Positions 6,325 through 14,253 of a stretch of DNA of 21,258 nt are shown piece after piece (position 1 is the first letter of the stretch; the number at the start of each line of letters is the position of its first letter). A model generated the notes under the pieces. That model did not search any database. It was not told the origin of the DNA and saw nothing but the letters and a program-made list of their open reading frames with translations. The stretch is from Actinomyces sp. (GTDB taxonomy: Bacteria > Actinomycetota > Actinomycetes > Actinomycetales > Actinomycetaceae). The stretch covers positions 1-21,258 of the forward strand of contig DUQT01000011.1 in the NCBI GenBank assembly GCA_012837655.1, written 5' to 3'. The position numbers and the translations under genes are program-made.

Positions 6325-7788
6325 ATGGTTAATATTCAAATCACACACGAGGATCCAACAGGTATCGAGGCCGACCTGCTGGTCACCTTTTTCAATAAGG
6401 ACGGCGTTAATCTAGACATCGAGGGCGTGGCTGAGGCCGCTGAAGCAGTTGACGCCAAGGCAAAATCTGGGTCTAAGACCGTTCTACCTGGCCTGGGGAC
6501 GAAGGCTCGTTCAATCGCTTTGATCGGAACCGATGCTGATGAGCTGCTGACACGCCGGGCGGTAGACCTTAGCAACGGCCTCGAAATGGAAGGAACTGGA
6601 CGTCACCGCCACTACGCGGCAATTGCAACGCGTGGATCGAAGGCAAACAAGGTAGTCCTGGCGTGCTCTTACGAAACTGCTGAACAGGTTGTCCAATCCG
6701 GCGTGGGCGCAATCCTGGGTGCCTACAAGTTCACCAAGTACGGTCACAACGCCGAAGATGGTCTGGAAGAACTCGTAATAAGCATTCCAAAGACGATCGA
6801 TACCAACGGAATCGCGGAACGCATCGAGGCTCTGTCCAGCGCGATGATCACCATCATGAACCTGGTGAACCGCTCCCCCAACGACCTGTACCCGGAAACG
6901 TTCGCTAGTTTTGCCCGCGAGGCCGTTACTGACCTACCCATCGACATGGAAGTCTGGGACGAAGCCAAGCTGGAAGCCGAAAACTGTGGCGGCATTCTAA
7001 ACGTCGGACGTGGATCTGAGCGCGGATCGCGCCTAGTCAAGATTTCCTACGCGCCCGAAGGTGCAACCACTTCCATCTCGCTGGTTGGAAAGGGCATCAC
7101 GTTTGACTCCGGTGGTCTTTCGCTCAAGCCGTCCAAGTCGATGGAAACCATGAAGTCAGACATGACCGGTGCGGCTACGGTACTCGCGGCAATAATCGCA
7201 ATTGCCAAGCTCGGTATCAAGGTTCGCGTGGATGGCTACATGGCACTTGCCGAAAACATGCCCGGTGGTCGCGCACAGCGTCCATCTGACGTAATCATGA
7301 TGCGCAACGGCACCAGCGTCGAAATCCTAAACACTGACGCTGAAGGGCGCCTCGTAATGGCGGATGCACTCGCACTTGCGGCGGAGACTGATACCGATGC
7401 AATCGTCGACCTCGCAACCCTGACCGGTGCGCAGATGGTTGGACTGGGCGCTCGCACCGCGAGCGTCATGGGAACCGCCTATGTTCGCGACGCGATCGTC
7501 GAGGCCGCAAATCGGACCGGTGAGGCCATGTGGGCAGCCCCGCTTCCGACCTACCTGCGCGGCTCACTGGATTCTGAAGTGGCAGACCTCGCCAACTCCG
7601 GCACCCGCTGGGGCGGCATGCTGGTCGCTGGAATCTTCCTGCAGGACTTCGTTGCAGACAAGGCCTGGGCGCACATCGATATCGCAGGACCATCCTTTAA
7701 CGAGGAAGCCGCTTGGGGCGCAAACAACAAGGGCGCTACCGGCATGAGCCTGCTGACGCTAGTTGACTGGGCAGAGTCACTGGCATAA
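6325..7788 (+). CDS. pepA: Leucyl aminopeptidase (M17 family)
   Basis: 487 residues, normal for cytosolic M17 aminopeptidases, which release N-terminal residues from peptides using two divalent metals. The C-terminal catalytic domain shows VGKGITFDSGGLSLKP (254-269) with metal ligands K256 and D261 and catalytic K268, D279 in MKSDMTGAA, and the signature NTDAEGRL (336-343) with D338, E340 and R342. All expected ligands are intact. The N-terminal domain (about 1-170) is the usual variable regulatory half. The protein probably works in peptide turnover and amino-acid recycling. Some M17 members (E. coli PepA) also bind DNA, but nothing here shows that. The gene appears leaderless and is monocistronic, ending before a strong stem-loop. 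Confidence 0.95.
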   Translation: MVNIQITHEDPTGIEADLLVTFFNKDGVNLDIEGVAEAAEAVDAKAKSGSKTVLPGLGTKARSIALIGTDADELLTRRAVDLSNGLEMEGTGRHRHYAAIATRGSKANKVVLACSYETAEQVVQSGVGAILGAYKFTKYGHNAEDGLEELVISIPKTIDTNGIAERIEALSSAMITIMNLVNRSPNDLYPETFASFAREAVTDLPIDMEVWDEAKLEAENCGGILNVGRGSERGSRLVKISYAPEGATTSISLVGKGITFDSGGLSLKPSKSMETMKSDMTGAATVLAAIIAIAKLGIKVRVDGYMALAENMPGGRAQRPSDVIMMRNGTSVEILNTDAEGRLVMADALALAAETDTDAIVDLATLTGAQMVGLGARTASVMGTAYVRDAIVEAANRTGEAMWAAPLPTYLRGSLDSEVADLANSGTRWGGMLVAGIFLQDFVADKAWAHIDIAGPSFNEEAAWGANNKGATGMSLLTLVDWAESLA

Positions 7789-7808
7789 CGCGCGCAAAAC
7801 GTAACAGA

Positions 7809-7868
7809 ATAAAACAGTCACCCAATCAAAAAGCGGTTACTTTAACTTCGATTGGGTGACTGTTTTAT
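7809..7868. terminator. Strong stem-loop after pepA
   Basis: A 19-bp perfect stem: the left arm (7809-7827) ends CAGTCACCCAATC and the right arm (7850-7868) begins GATTGGGTGACTG and runs into TTTTAT. The 22-nt loop can itself fold through GTTA-CTT-TAAC. It lies 21 nt after the pepA stop and probably insulates lpd. Confidence 0.8.
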
Positions 7869-7954
7869 ATGCTTATGCCAGCATTTTCCGCTTGTAATTA
7901 AAGGCACATTTTCTTGCTAGAAAATTCTGGCTTCGTACAGCATTTACCGCCAAA

Positions 7955-7995
7955 TAATGGAACAATGAGCCTAAGTGAGACCACAAGGTCCATTA
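7955..7995. promoter_or_regulatory. Inverted repeat upstream of lpd
   Basis: TAATGGA (7955-7961) and TCCATTA (7989-7995) are perfect 7-bp arms 27 bp apart; flanking bases extend the similarity. They lie 20-60 nt before the lpd start and could be operator half-sites or a leader hairpin. No convincing promoter hexamers are seen in 7869-8015. Confidence 0.35.
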
Positions 7996-8015
7996 CTTGC
8001 ACAAGGGAGTAATAC

Positions 8016-9389
8016 GTGAGTGAAGAAATGTATGACATTGTCATTCTCGGTGCCGGTTCAGGCGGCTACGCAACCGCGCTACGAGGTGCCCAACTAGGCT
8101 TGAAAGTCGCGCTAATCGAAGGCGACAAACTCGGAGGCACCTGTCTGCACCGCGGATGCATCCCAACGAAGGCGTACCTGCACGCAGCAGAAGTTGCCGA
8201 CACCGTAAAGGAATCAGAGTTCTTCGGTGTCCGCTCTGAGTTTGGTGGCGTCGACATGAACCGCGTCGGCGAATACCGCGACACGACCGTTAACCAGCTG
8301 TACAAGGGCCTCCAGGGCCTCGTGAAGATGCGCAAGATCGACTTGATCAACGGTTGGGGCAAGCTAACAGCGAAAGACACTGTCACCGTTGATGGCAAGG
8401 AATACCGTGGCAAGAACATTGTCTTGGCTTCGGGCTCCTACTCCAAGACCATCCCCGGCCTAAACATTGAAGGTCGCGTTATCACTTCTGAGCAGGCACT
8501 TCAGATGGACTGGGTCCCGTCGAAGGCAATCGTCCTCGGCGGCGGTGTCATTGGTGTTGAATTCGCATCCGTTTGGGCATCGTTCGGAACCGATGTGACC
8601 ATCATTGAGGGTCTTGACCACCTGGTCCCGAATGAAGACGAGGCAATCTCGAAGAACCTCGAGCGTCAGTTCCGCAAGCGCAAGATCAACTTCAAGACGA
8701 AGACCATGTTCGAATCCGTGTCGCAGGACGATTCCGGCGTGCATGTAAAGACCAACGACGGCAACACCTACGACGGAGACATCCTGCTAGTTGCCATCGG
8801 TCGTGGCCCGGCAACCGCAAACCTCGGTTATGAGGAGCAGGGCATCGAAATGGATCGTGGATTCGTCCTCACGAATGAACAACTGCAGACCAACGTTGAA
8901 AATGTATACGCAGTTGGCGACATTGTTCCTGGACTTCAACTGGCACACCGCGGATTCCTGCAGGGAATTTACGTTGCAGAGAAGATCGCCGGCCTGGATC
9001 CGCAGCCGATCGTCGAATCCGGTATTCCTCGCGTTACGTTCTGCGAGCCGGAGATCGCTTCCGTTGGCCTCACTCAGAAGCAGGCCGAGGAGCAGTACGG
9101 TAAGGACAAGATCAAGACTCAGGAATTCAACCTGGCTGGTAACGGCAAGTCCCAGATTTTGAACACGCAGGGTCTAGTCAAGCTCGTTGCGATTGAGGAT
9201 GGTCCGATCGTCGGATTCCACGCGATTGGCGCCCGCATGGGTGAGCAGATTGGTGAAGGCCAGCTCCTGGTTAACTGGGAGGCATATGCTGAAGATGTCG
9301 CATCTATTATTCACGCGCACCCGACTCAGAACGAGGCAATTGGTGAAGCAGCCCTGGCTCTGGCCGGTAAGCCGCTCCACTCCGCCTAA
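8016..9389 (+). CDS. lpd: Dihydrolipoyl dehydrogenase (E3)
   Basis: 457 residues. A flavoprotein disulfide reductase that reoxidises the dihydrolipoyl groups of 2-oxoacid dehydrogenase complexes, passing electrons through FAD to NAD+. The FAD-binding loop is GAGSGG (12-17), the redox-active disulfide is C43/C48 in GGTCLHRGCIPTK, the NAD-binding fold begins at VLGGGVIGVEFAS, the second FAD motif is AVGDIV, and the partner-subunit catalytic pair is H435/E440 in HAHPTQNE. All catalytic residues are present. GTG 8016 is preceded by AAGGGAG (8003-8009) with a 6-nt spacer. It lies 27 bp upstream of sucB, so E3 and E2 are co-expressed. Confidence 0.97.
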   Translation: MSEEMYDIVILGAGSGGYATALRGAQLGLKVALIEGDKLGGTCLHRGCIPTKAYLHAAEVADTVKESEFFGVRSEFGGVDMNRVGEYRDTTVNQLYKGLQGLVKMRKIDLINGWGKLTAKDTVTVDGKEYRGKNIVLASGSYSKTIPGLNIEGRVITSEQALQMDWVPSKAIVLGGGVIGVEFASVWASFGTDVTIIEGLDHLVPNEDEAISKNLERQFRKRKINFKTKTMFESVSQDDSGVHVKTNDGNTYDGDILLVAIGRGPATANLGYEEQGIEMDRGFVLTNEQLQTNVENVYAVGDIVPGLQLAHRGFLQGIYVAEKIAGLDPQPIVESGIPRVTFCEPEIASVGLTQKQAEEQYGKDKIKTQEFNLAGNGKSQILNTQGLVKLVAIEDGPIVGFHAIGARMGEQIGEGQLLVNWEAYAEDVASIIHAHPTQNEAIGEAALALAGKPLHSA

Positions 9390-9416
9390 GACCCACTACT
9401 TAAGGAGATACAAAAC

Positions 9417-11186
9417 ATGGCACAAGCAGTAACGATGCCAGCTCTTGGTGAGTCAGTCACCGAGGGCACTGTAACTGAATGGCTTAAGCAGGTGGGTGAC
9501 ACCGTCGAGGTTGACGAGCCCATCGTTGAGGTTTCGACTGACAAGGTTGACTCCGAAGTCCCCTCCCCTTACGCCGGCACCATCACGAAGATTCTTGTTG
9601 AAGAAGACGAGACCGTCGAGGTCGGCACTGAGCTTTGCCTGATTGGTGAAGCTGGCGAGGCCGATGACTCCGCCGACGAAGCTCCCGCCGAGGAACCTGC
9701 TGAGGAACCTGCTCCGGCAGAGGAGCCCGCACCGGCACCGGCCGAGCAGGCTGAAGCTCCCTCCGAGGAGCCCGCTGCTCCGGCAGCCGCTGGTGGCGAG
9801 ACCATTGAGGTCAAGATGCCGGCACTTGGCGAGTCCGTAACTGAGGGCACTGTTTCCGCATGGCTCAAGGCTGTTGGCGACAAGATCGAAGAGGACGAAC
9901 CGCTCCTAGAGGTATCCACCGACAAGGTTGACTCTGAGGTTCCCTCCCCTGCCTCCGGATACCTTGTTGAAATCAAGGTGGACGAGGACGAGACGGTTGA
10001 TGTTGACACCGTTGTCGCTGTGATCTCCACTGGTGAGCCTGGCGCTGCACCGGCTGAAGAGCCCAAGGAGGAAGCACCTGCTGCACCTTCACCGGCTCCG
10101 GAAGCACCGGCAGAGCCCGAGCCCGCACCTGCCCCAGAGGCCCCTGCAGCTCCGGCTGCACCGAGCGCACCGGCTCCTGCTCCAGAAGCCCCCGCAGCAC
10201 CGGCTGCTCCGGCTCCCGCAGCACCGGCACCGGCAGCCACAGCAAGTGGCTCCTACGTAACCCCGATCGTTCGCAAGCTCGCGAAGGATAAGGGCGTTGA
10301 CCTCAGCGAGGTTCAGGGCACCGGCATTGGTGGACGCATCCGCAAGGAGGACGTCCTCGAGGCCGCTCAGAAGGCTGAAGAGGCACGCCGCGCAGCTGAA
10401 GCTACCCCGGCTGCCCCTGCCGCAGCACCTGCAGCAAAGCCCGCATTCAAGATCGAGCCCGACACCACTTTGCGTGGAACCACCCAGAAGATGTCGCGTC
10501 TGCGCCAGGTCATCGCGGAGCGCATGCACTCCTCACTGCAGGAGTCCGCTCAGCTCACGACCGTCGTCGAAGTCGACGTCACCCGCGTTGCCAACATTCG
10601 TCAGCGCGCAAAGGTTCCGTTCCAGCAGCGTGAGGGCACGAAGCTCACCTTCCTGCCGTTCTTCGTTAAGGCAGCTACGGAAGCTCTCAAGGCTCACCCG
10701 AAGCTGAACGCTGAGATCAAGGGTAAGGAAGTCGAGTACTTCGACCACGAGAACATTGGTATCGCAGTCGACACTGAGCGTGGCCTGCTGGTTCCGGTGA
10801 TCAAGAATGCTGGCGACCTCACCATTTCGGGTATCGCGAAGGCCATTAACGACCTCGCTGAGCGTACCCGCGATAACAAGGTCAAGCCGGATGAACTATC
10901 TGGTGGCACGTTCACGATCACGAACACTGGCTCCGGTGGCGCCCTGTTCGATACCCCGGTCCTGAACTCACCGCAGGTTGGCATCCTCGGCGTCGGCACG
11001 ATCGTGAAGCGCCCGATGGTTGTCAAGGACGCTGAGGGTAACGAGACCATTGGTATTCGCTCCATGGTTTACCTTGCTCTGACCTATGACCACCGTCTGG
11101 TTGATGGCGCTGATGCGGCTCGCTACCTCATGACCGTCAAGCAGCGTCTTGAAGAGGGCGAGTTCGAAGCCGAAGTTGGCCTGTAA
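9417..11186 (+). CDS. sucB: Dihydrolipoyllysine acyltransferase (E2) with two lipoyl domains
   Basis: 589 residues. Lipoyl domain 1 (about 2-77, lipoyl Lys K43 in STDKVDSEVPS), an Ala/Pro/Glu linker (79-128), lipoyl domain 2 (about 130-205, K170), a 70-residue Ala/Pro linker (207-277), the peripheral-subunit-binding domain (about 279-317, VTPIVRKLAKDKGVDL) and the catalytic domain (about 350-589) with DHRLVDG (558-564; H559, D563). It transfers acyl groups from lipoyl to CoA in a 2-oxoacid dehydrogenase complex. Such genes are usually annotated sucB, but the mycobacterial relative serves as pyruvate dehydrogenase E2 (DlaT), so the substrate cannot be settled here; no E1 gene is in the window. 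A TAAGGAGA ribosome site precedes the ATG. The two lipoyl domains are close in sequence and arose by duplication. Confidence 0.95.
   Translation: MAQAVTMPALGESVTEGTVTEWLKQVGDTVEVDEPIVEVSTDKVDSEVPSPYAGTITKILVEEDETVEVGTELCLIGEAGEADDSADEAPAEEPAEEPAPAEEPAPAPAEQAEAPSEEPAAPAAAGGETIEVKMPALGESVTEGTVSAWLKAVGDKIEEDEPLLEVSTDKVDSEVPSPASGYLVEIKVDEDETVDVDTVVAVISTGEPGAAPAEEPKEEAPAAPSPAPEAPAEPEPAPAPEAPAAPAAPSAPAPAPEAPAAPAAPAPAAPAPAATASGSYVTPIVRKLAKDKGVDLSEVQGTGIGGRIRKEDVLEAAQKAEEARRAAEATPAAPAAAPAAKPAFKIEPDTTLRGTTQKMSRLRQVIAERMHSSLQESAQLTTVVEVDVTRVANIRQRAKVPFQQREGTKLTFLPFFVKAATEALKAHPKLNAEIKGKEVEYFDHENIGIAVDTERGLLVPVIKNAGDLTISGIAKAINDLAERTRDNKVKPDELSGGTFTITNTGSGGALFDTPVLNSPQVGILGVGTIVKRPMVVKDAEGNETIGIRSMVYLALTYDHRLVDGADAARYLMTVKQRLEEGEFEAEVGL
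10045..10245. repeat. Low-complexity Ala/Pro/Glu linker repeat in sucB
   Basis: Degenerate short repeats of GCACCGGC and CCGGCTCC type encode PAPEAPAAPAAP-like units, forming the flexible arm between lipoyl domain 2 and the subunit-binding domain. A shorter, Glu-richer version lies at about 9655-9800. Such arrays change length easily and leave false long open frames on the opposite strand. Confidence 0.75.
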
Positions 11187-11248
11187 CCCAAAAATCGCCA
11201 GGCACTGACTGAGCTACCGCTCAACGCAGGACCTGGATGAAACCAAAT

Positions 11249-11284
11249 AGTTGAGCCCCGTGTGGAAACGCACGGGGCTCAACT
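11249..11284. terminator. Stem-loop between convergent sucB and pseudokinase genes
   Basis: AGTTGAGCCCCGTG (11249-11262) and CACGGGGCTCAACT (11271-11284) make a perfect 14-bp stem with an 8-nt loop. A T-rich stretch follows on the minus strand, while the plus-strand tail is only weakly T-rich. It can serve both convergent genes. Confidence 0.8.
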
Positions 11285-11345
11285 CTTGCCTTTGCGCCTG
11301 CTACTTTTCCGTTCCAAGTATTCGAATGCAGACCTCCGATTCAAT

Positions 11346-11530
11346 ATTTTCGAGGGCGGTGCAGGGCATCCGTCCACGTGAACGTACATGTCGCTTCCGT
11401 GCACTCTAGACTTTGAGGGGGTGCAGGGCATCCCATCCAGTCGAGCTTAGATCTCGCTTCCGTCCACCCCAGGTTTCGAGGGCGTTACAGGGCGTCGGGT
11501 TCCAGTGAACTTACGCTTACGACCCGCCAG
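11346..11530. repeat. Three imperfect ~63-bp tandem repeats, the last entering the pseudokinase gene
   Basis: Copies begin with TTTCGAGGGCG at 11348, TTTGAGGGGG at 11412 and TTTCGAGGGCG at 11474, spaced 64 and 62 bp. Shared blocks include GCAGGGCATCC and CTCGCTTCCG or its variants. The third copy holds the stop codon of the minus-strand kinase-like gene. A related copy of the leading 17 bases occurs at 15046-15062. Confidence 0.65.
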
Positions 11531-12810
11531 GGCGGACCTTCGAATTCCAGACGAACGCGCACGGACGGTTGCGCGGGGATTTCTTGACACTCCCCGCCCT
11601 GACAGCGTTCATGCGGCGCCTGGGTGAAAGTGGCGTCAATAGTTAGCGGCGCACACTCCATGACGCGCACATCGTCAATCTCGGTCGCCAGGCTGCTCAC
11701 GCTGACTCCCGCATCGATCATGGATTCAATGAGTTCGACATCCTTGTCAAGGACATCAGAGTCTTCCTGCAACACAGCCGGAAGTAGCTCCGGATCGGCC
11801 TGCATAATCGCCGCGTTTCGCCGCGCGGTTAGATCGTTGACGATGCTGATTGCTTCCCCTGAGGTTGGGCATTGAACCTGCGACGTTTCAACATCCGCGC
11901 CACCACCGCTAACTATGGGAGTATCTGGAGCCGGGCGAAGCCACCAACCTGTGAGTGCAACCGCACCCGCAAGCACCATGACACTGGCAACAGCCGTGCG
12001 CACCCAGCCGCGATTTCGTTTACGAGCGTGTCTTCCCCGCGGTCGGCGCCCATCTGTTGGCGAAATGATCGTCTGTTCCCGTGCCGCTTCGATCCGTAAC
12101 AGGTCGCCGGCAGACAGCATCGAAACGTTGGCTTCCATTGGGATTTTCGAGGTCGATGCGCCTGACGCAATAACTGGATCCACGAGGACCTCATCAATGC
12201 TGGCACGCATCGTGGGATCAGGGTGTAGTGCCCGAGCGACTACCGGGCACTCAAACCCGAGCTCTTGCGCAATCTTTGCCCACGCCCAAACATCCGCTGG
12301 CCGACGGTCAGATTGAACGGGCCCTGTCCCATCCAGTTCAGCTTCAAGTTCCGGGGCGGCATACGGTCTGGTAACACCGGTTCCCATTACGTGATCGATC
12401 AGGACAGCAGCGTCCTCGTGAATAATCACGTTTGAAACGGACAGGTCGCCGTGAGCAATTTTGTGGTCGTGAAGGGCCTTTAAACCAAGCGCAATATCAC
12501 GCAGGACAGCGCGGACGCGATTTTGAACGAGGGCTCCGGGGACGTGCATCCACTGCGACAGCACGGTGCCTTCCACCATGTCGGTGACGATGCCGACGCG
12601 CCCGTCATCGGGAACAACGTCGCGGATACGCGCAACGTGCGGGCTAGAGATCGTGGACAAAACTTCTATGCGGGCACGCAGGCTTTGAAACTCATCTGTG
12701 GATAGGAAGCGGATAAGGCAGGTCGAGCCATCAGTGGTACGCGCCATCCACATCGTTCCCGTGGATGTCACGGTGTAGGGCTGGATGAGTTCATATCCGG
12801 CTAAGCTCAT
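11485..12810 (-). CDS. Membrane-anchored protein-kinase-like protein, probable pseudokinase
   Basis: 441 residues. Residues 5-215 follow the Ser/Thr kinase fold: a catalytic-loop-like HGDLSVSN (120-127; D122, N127 kept), an APE motif as AAPE (151-154) and DVWAWAKI. Key ATP-handling features are lost or altered: no glycine-rich loop (PYTVTSTGTMW, 11-21), the beta-3 Lys replaced by R34 (CLIRFL), and DFG replaced by D139-H-V. A basic stretch (255-268) precedes one membrane helix (about 269-291), then an outer domain of about 150 residues with four Cys (314, 386, 403, 408). The topology resembles actinobacterial receptor kinases, but phosphotransfer is doubtful, so it probably binds or scaffolds. 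It converges with sucB and diverges from the MFS gene. Its stop codon lies in a repeat. Confidence 0.85.
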   Translation of the reverse strand: MSLAGYELIQPYTVTSTGTMWMARTTDGSTCLIRFLSTDEFQSLRARIEVLSTISSPHVARIRDVVPDDGRVGIVTDMVEGTVLSQWMHVPGALVQNRVRAVLRDIALGLKALHDHKIAHGDLSVSNVIIHEDAAVLIDHVMGTGVTRPYAAPELEAELDGTGPVQSDRRPADVWAWAKIAQELGFECPVVARALHPDPTMRASIDEVLVDPVIASGASTSKIPMEANVSMLSAGDLLRIEAAREQTIISPTDGRRPRGRHARKRNRGWVRTAVASVMVLAGAVALTGWWLRPAPDTPIVSGGGADVETSQVQCPTSGEAISIVNDLTARRNAAIMQADPELLPAVLQEDSDVLDKDVELIESMIDAGVSVSSLATEIDDVRVMECAPLTIDATFTQAPHERCQGGECQEIPAQPSVRVRLEFEGPPWRVVSVSSLEPDAL

Positions 12811-12857
12811 GGCCTAACTCAATCACACGATGACACGCGAATCACTACTTTCTCATC

Positions 12858-12871
12858 AGTTGTGGACAACT
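12858..12871. promoter_or_regulatory. 14-bp palindrome containing a DnaA-box-like nonamer
   Basis: AGTTGTGGACAACT is symmetrical around GG. On the minus strand it contains TTGTCCACA, an exact match to the actinobacterial DnaA box. It overlaps the likely -35 area of the MFS promoter. Only one copy is seen, so this may be an operator for another regulator or chance. Confidence 0.4.
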
Positions 12872-12880
12872 TTGTATTGA

Positions 12881-12886
12881 TATACT
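12881..12886 (+). promoter_or_regulatory. -10 element TATACT of the MFS gene
   Basis: TATACT is a near-consensus -10 preceded by TTGTGG/TTGTAT-like hexamers. It would give a 5' leader of about 140 nt. The leader holds a small hairpin (CACTCG-AATG-CGAGTG, about 12947-12962). A second, weaker -10 (TATTTA at 12012+1000, i.e. 13012-13017) would give a very short leader instead. Confidence 0.45.
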
Positions 12887-13032
12887 CAAAGTCGCTTGTG
12901 CTAACAGCGCAGGCCTCCCATCTGCTCTTTATTCAATGGGGACCCCACTCGAATGCGAGTGAGTGCCAGATTTTGGCCGGTTGGATGAATAAATGACCCG
13001 GGTGGGTACGCTATTTACGAAGCAAAAATAAA

Positions 13033-14241
13033 ATGCAATCTTCCCCTTTTCGCGCGCTCGGAAACTACCGAGTGCTACCGCAGATCGCGGGTTGGAAATC
13101 TCTAATTGTCGCATTCGCGGCGCGCGCCCCTTACGCCATGATTCCACTGGGAGTCATGACGGCAGTTACTGCATCTACCGGATCCGTAGCGCAGGGCGGC
13201 TACGCAACCGCAGCCGTTGCACTATCAACAGCCATCGCGGGGCCACTTATCGGTAAGTGGGCAGACCGCGCAGGCCAGGACAAGCCGCTACGCGTCCTAA
13301 CACCGTTCAACGCACTGGCACTGCTGGGAATGTTTCTGGCTGTAGTTAATGGGCTGGAAGGGCTCCCCCTCTACGCCGTTGGCGTTCTGGTTGGAATGAC
13401 GTCACTTCCGATTGGCTCGTTCACCAGGTCGCGTTGGATTTCCCAAACGAACGTGCCTCATGAACTGGGTGCCGCCCTGTCCTATGAGTCGATGGCAGAC
13501 GAGCTAGTGTTCGTCCTCGGCCCCGCCCTTGTTGGCATTGCCGCTTCAGCTGCGTTTGCGTCTGCTCCCCTGTTCCTCGCGTTCCTGCTAGTCGCATCGG
13601 CTGGGCTCACTTTTGCCCTGACCGCACCGCGCACACACCGCGACAAATCGCAGGAGACCACCAAGGGCCCAGGCGTTGGCAAGGTGCTGTGGGCAGTTGC
13701 GCCCTCAATAATGACGATGACTGCGATTGGAACCTACTTTGGTGCCACGCAGGCGGCCACGACGATGCGATCGGAAATGGCTGGACATCCAACTGTTGCG
13801 GGTCTTGTGTACGCGACGATGGGTGTTGGGTCTGCTGTCATGGCAATCATGACGGTCGCGATTCCGGATCGGATCAACCTGCCAACAAGGCTTGTTATTG
13901 GCGGTGCCGGAATGGCCCTGATGATGACGGCAACCGGCCTGGTAGGCCCACTAGGCTGGACCGCGTTCACGCTGTTCCTGTGCGGCCTTTTCGTTGGCCC
14001 TTCAATGGTTACCGCGTTTACAGTGACGGAGCGACTAGCTCCCGAGAGCGGCGTTGCTATCGCAATGACTTCGATGCAGTCGTCGGTAACGATTGGTGTG
14101 TCATTGGGCTCCGGTGTGGGCGGATCGATCGCGCAGCATTTCGGCGACAATCCGGCATACTTCGCAACCGCCGTCGTTGCCACCGTCGTTGCGTTAGTTG
14201 GGTTGGGGCTCAATCTACGTAATCGCGCAAAAACCAGGTAA
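13033..14241 (+). CDS. Major facilitator superfamily transporter
   Basis: 402 residues, almost entirely hydrophobic segments consistent with 12 membrane helices, the usual MFS size. The loop after helix 2 holds GKWADRAGQDKP (near residues 74-85), matching the MFS motif A region (G-x-x-x-D-R). Substrate cannot be read from the sequence; the closest general resemblance is to actinobacterial YbfB/efflux-like MFS proteins. The ATG has only an A-rich stretch upstream and no Shine-Dalgarno site; in-frame stops at 12994-12996 exclude a longer reading with a good start. It is divergent from the pseudokinase, and the DUF4191 gene starts 12 bp after it, so the two may share a transcript. Confidence 0.85.
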   Translation: MQSSPFRALGNYRVLPQIAGWKSLIVAFAARAPYAMIPLGVMTAVTASTGSVAQGGYATAAVALSTAIAGPLIGKWADRAGQDKPLRVLTPFNALALLGMFLAVVNGLEGLPLYAVGVLVGMTSLPIGSFTRSRWISQTNVPHELGAALSYESMADELVFVLGPALVGIAASAAFASAPLFLAFLLVASAGLTFALTAPRTHRDKSQETTKGPGVGKVLWAVAPSIMTMTAIGTYFGATQAATTMRSEMAGHPTVAGLVYATMGVGSAVMAIMTVAIPDRINLPTRLVIGGAGMALMMTATGLVGPLGWTAFTLFLCGLFVGPSMVTAFTVTERLAPESGVAIAMTSMQSSVTIGVSLGSGVGGSIAQHFGDNPAYFATAVVATVVALVGLGLNLRNRAKTR

Positions 14242-14253
14242 ACTGATCACATC

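Noticed and set aside
9569..10240. Long minus-strand open frame of Ala/Gly/Ser composition opposite sucB
   Set aside because: It is the complement of the sucB lipoyl domains and low-complexity linkers; sucB is certain and the antisense protein is pure repeat.
12936..12962. Eight-codon upstream frame (MGTPLECE) in the MFS leader
   Set aside because: No ribosome site and it overlaps a simple hairpin; such a short frame is expected by chance.
13689..14222. Plus-strand frame rich in Cys, Asp and Arg
   Set aside because: Out-of-frame shadow of the MFS gene; the composition comes from its codon pattern.
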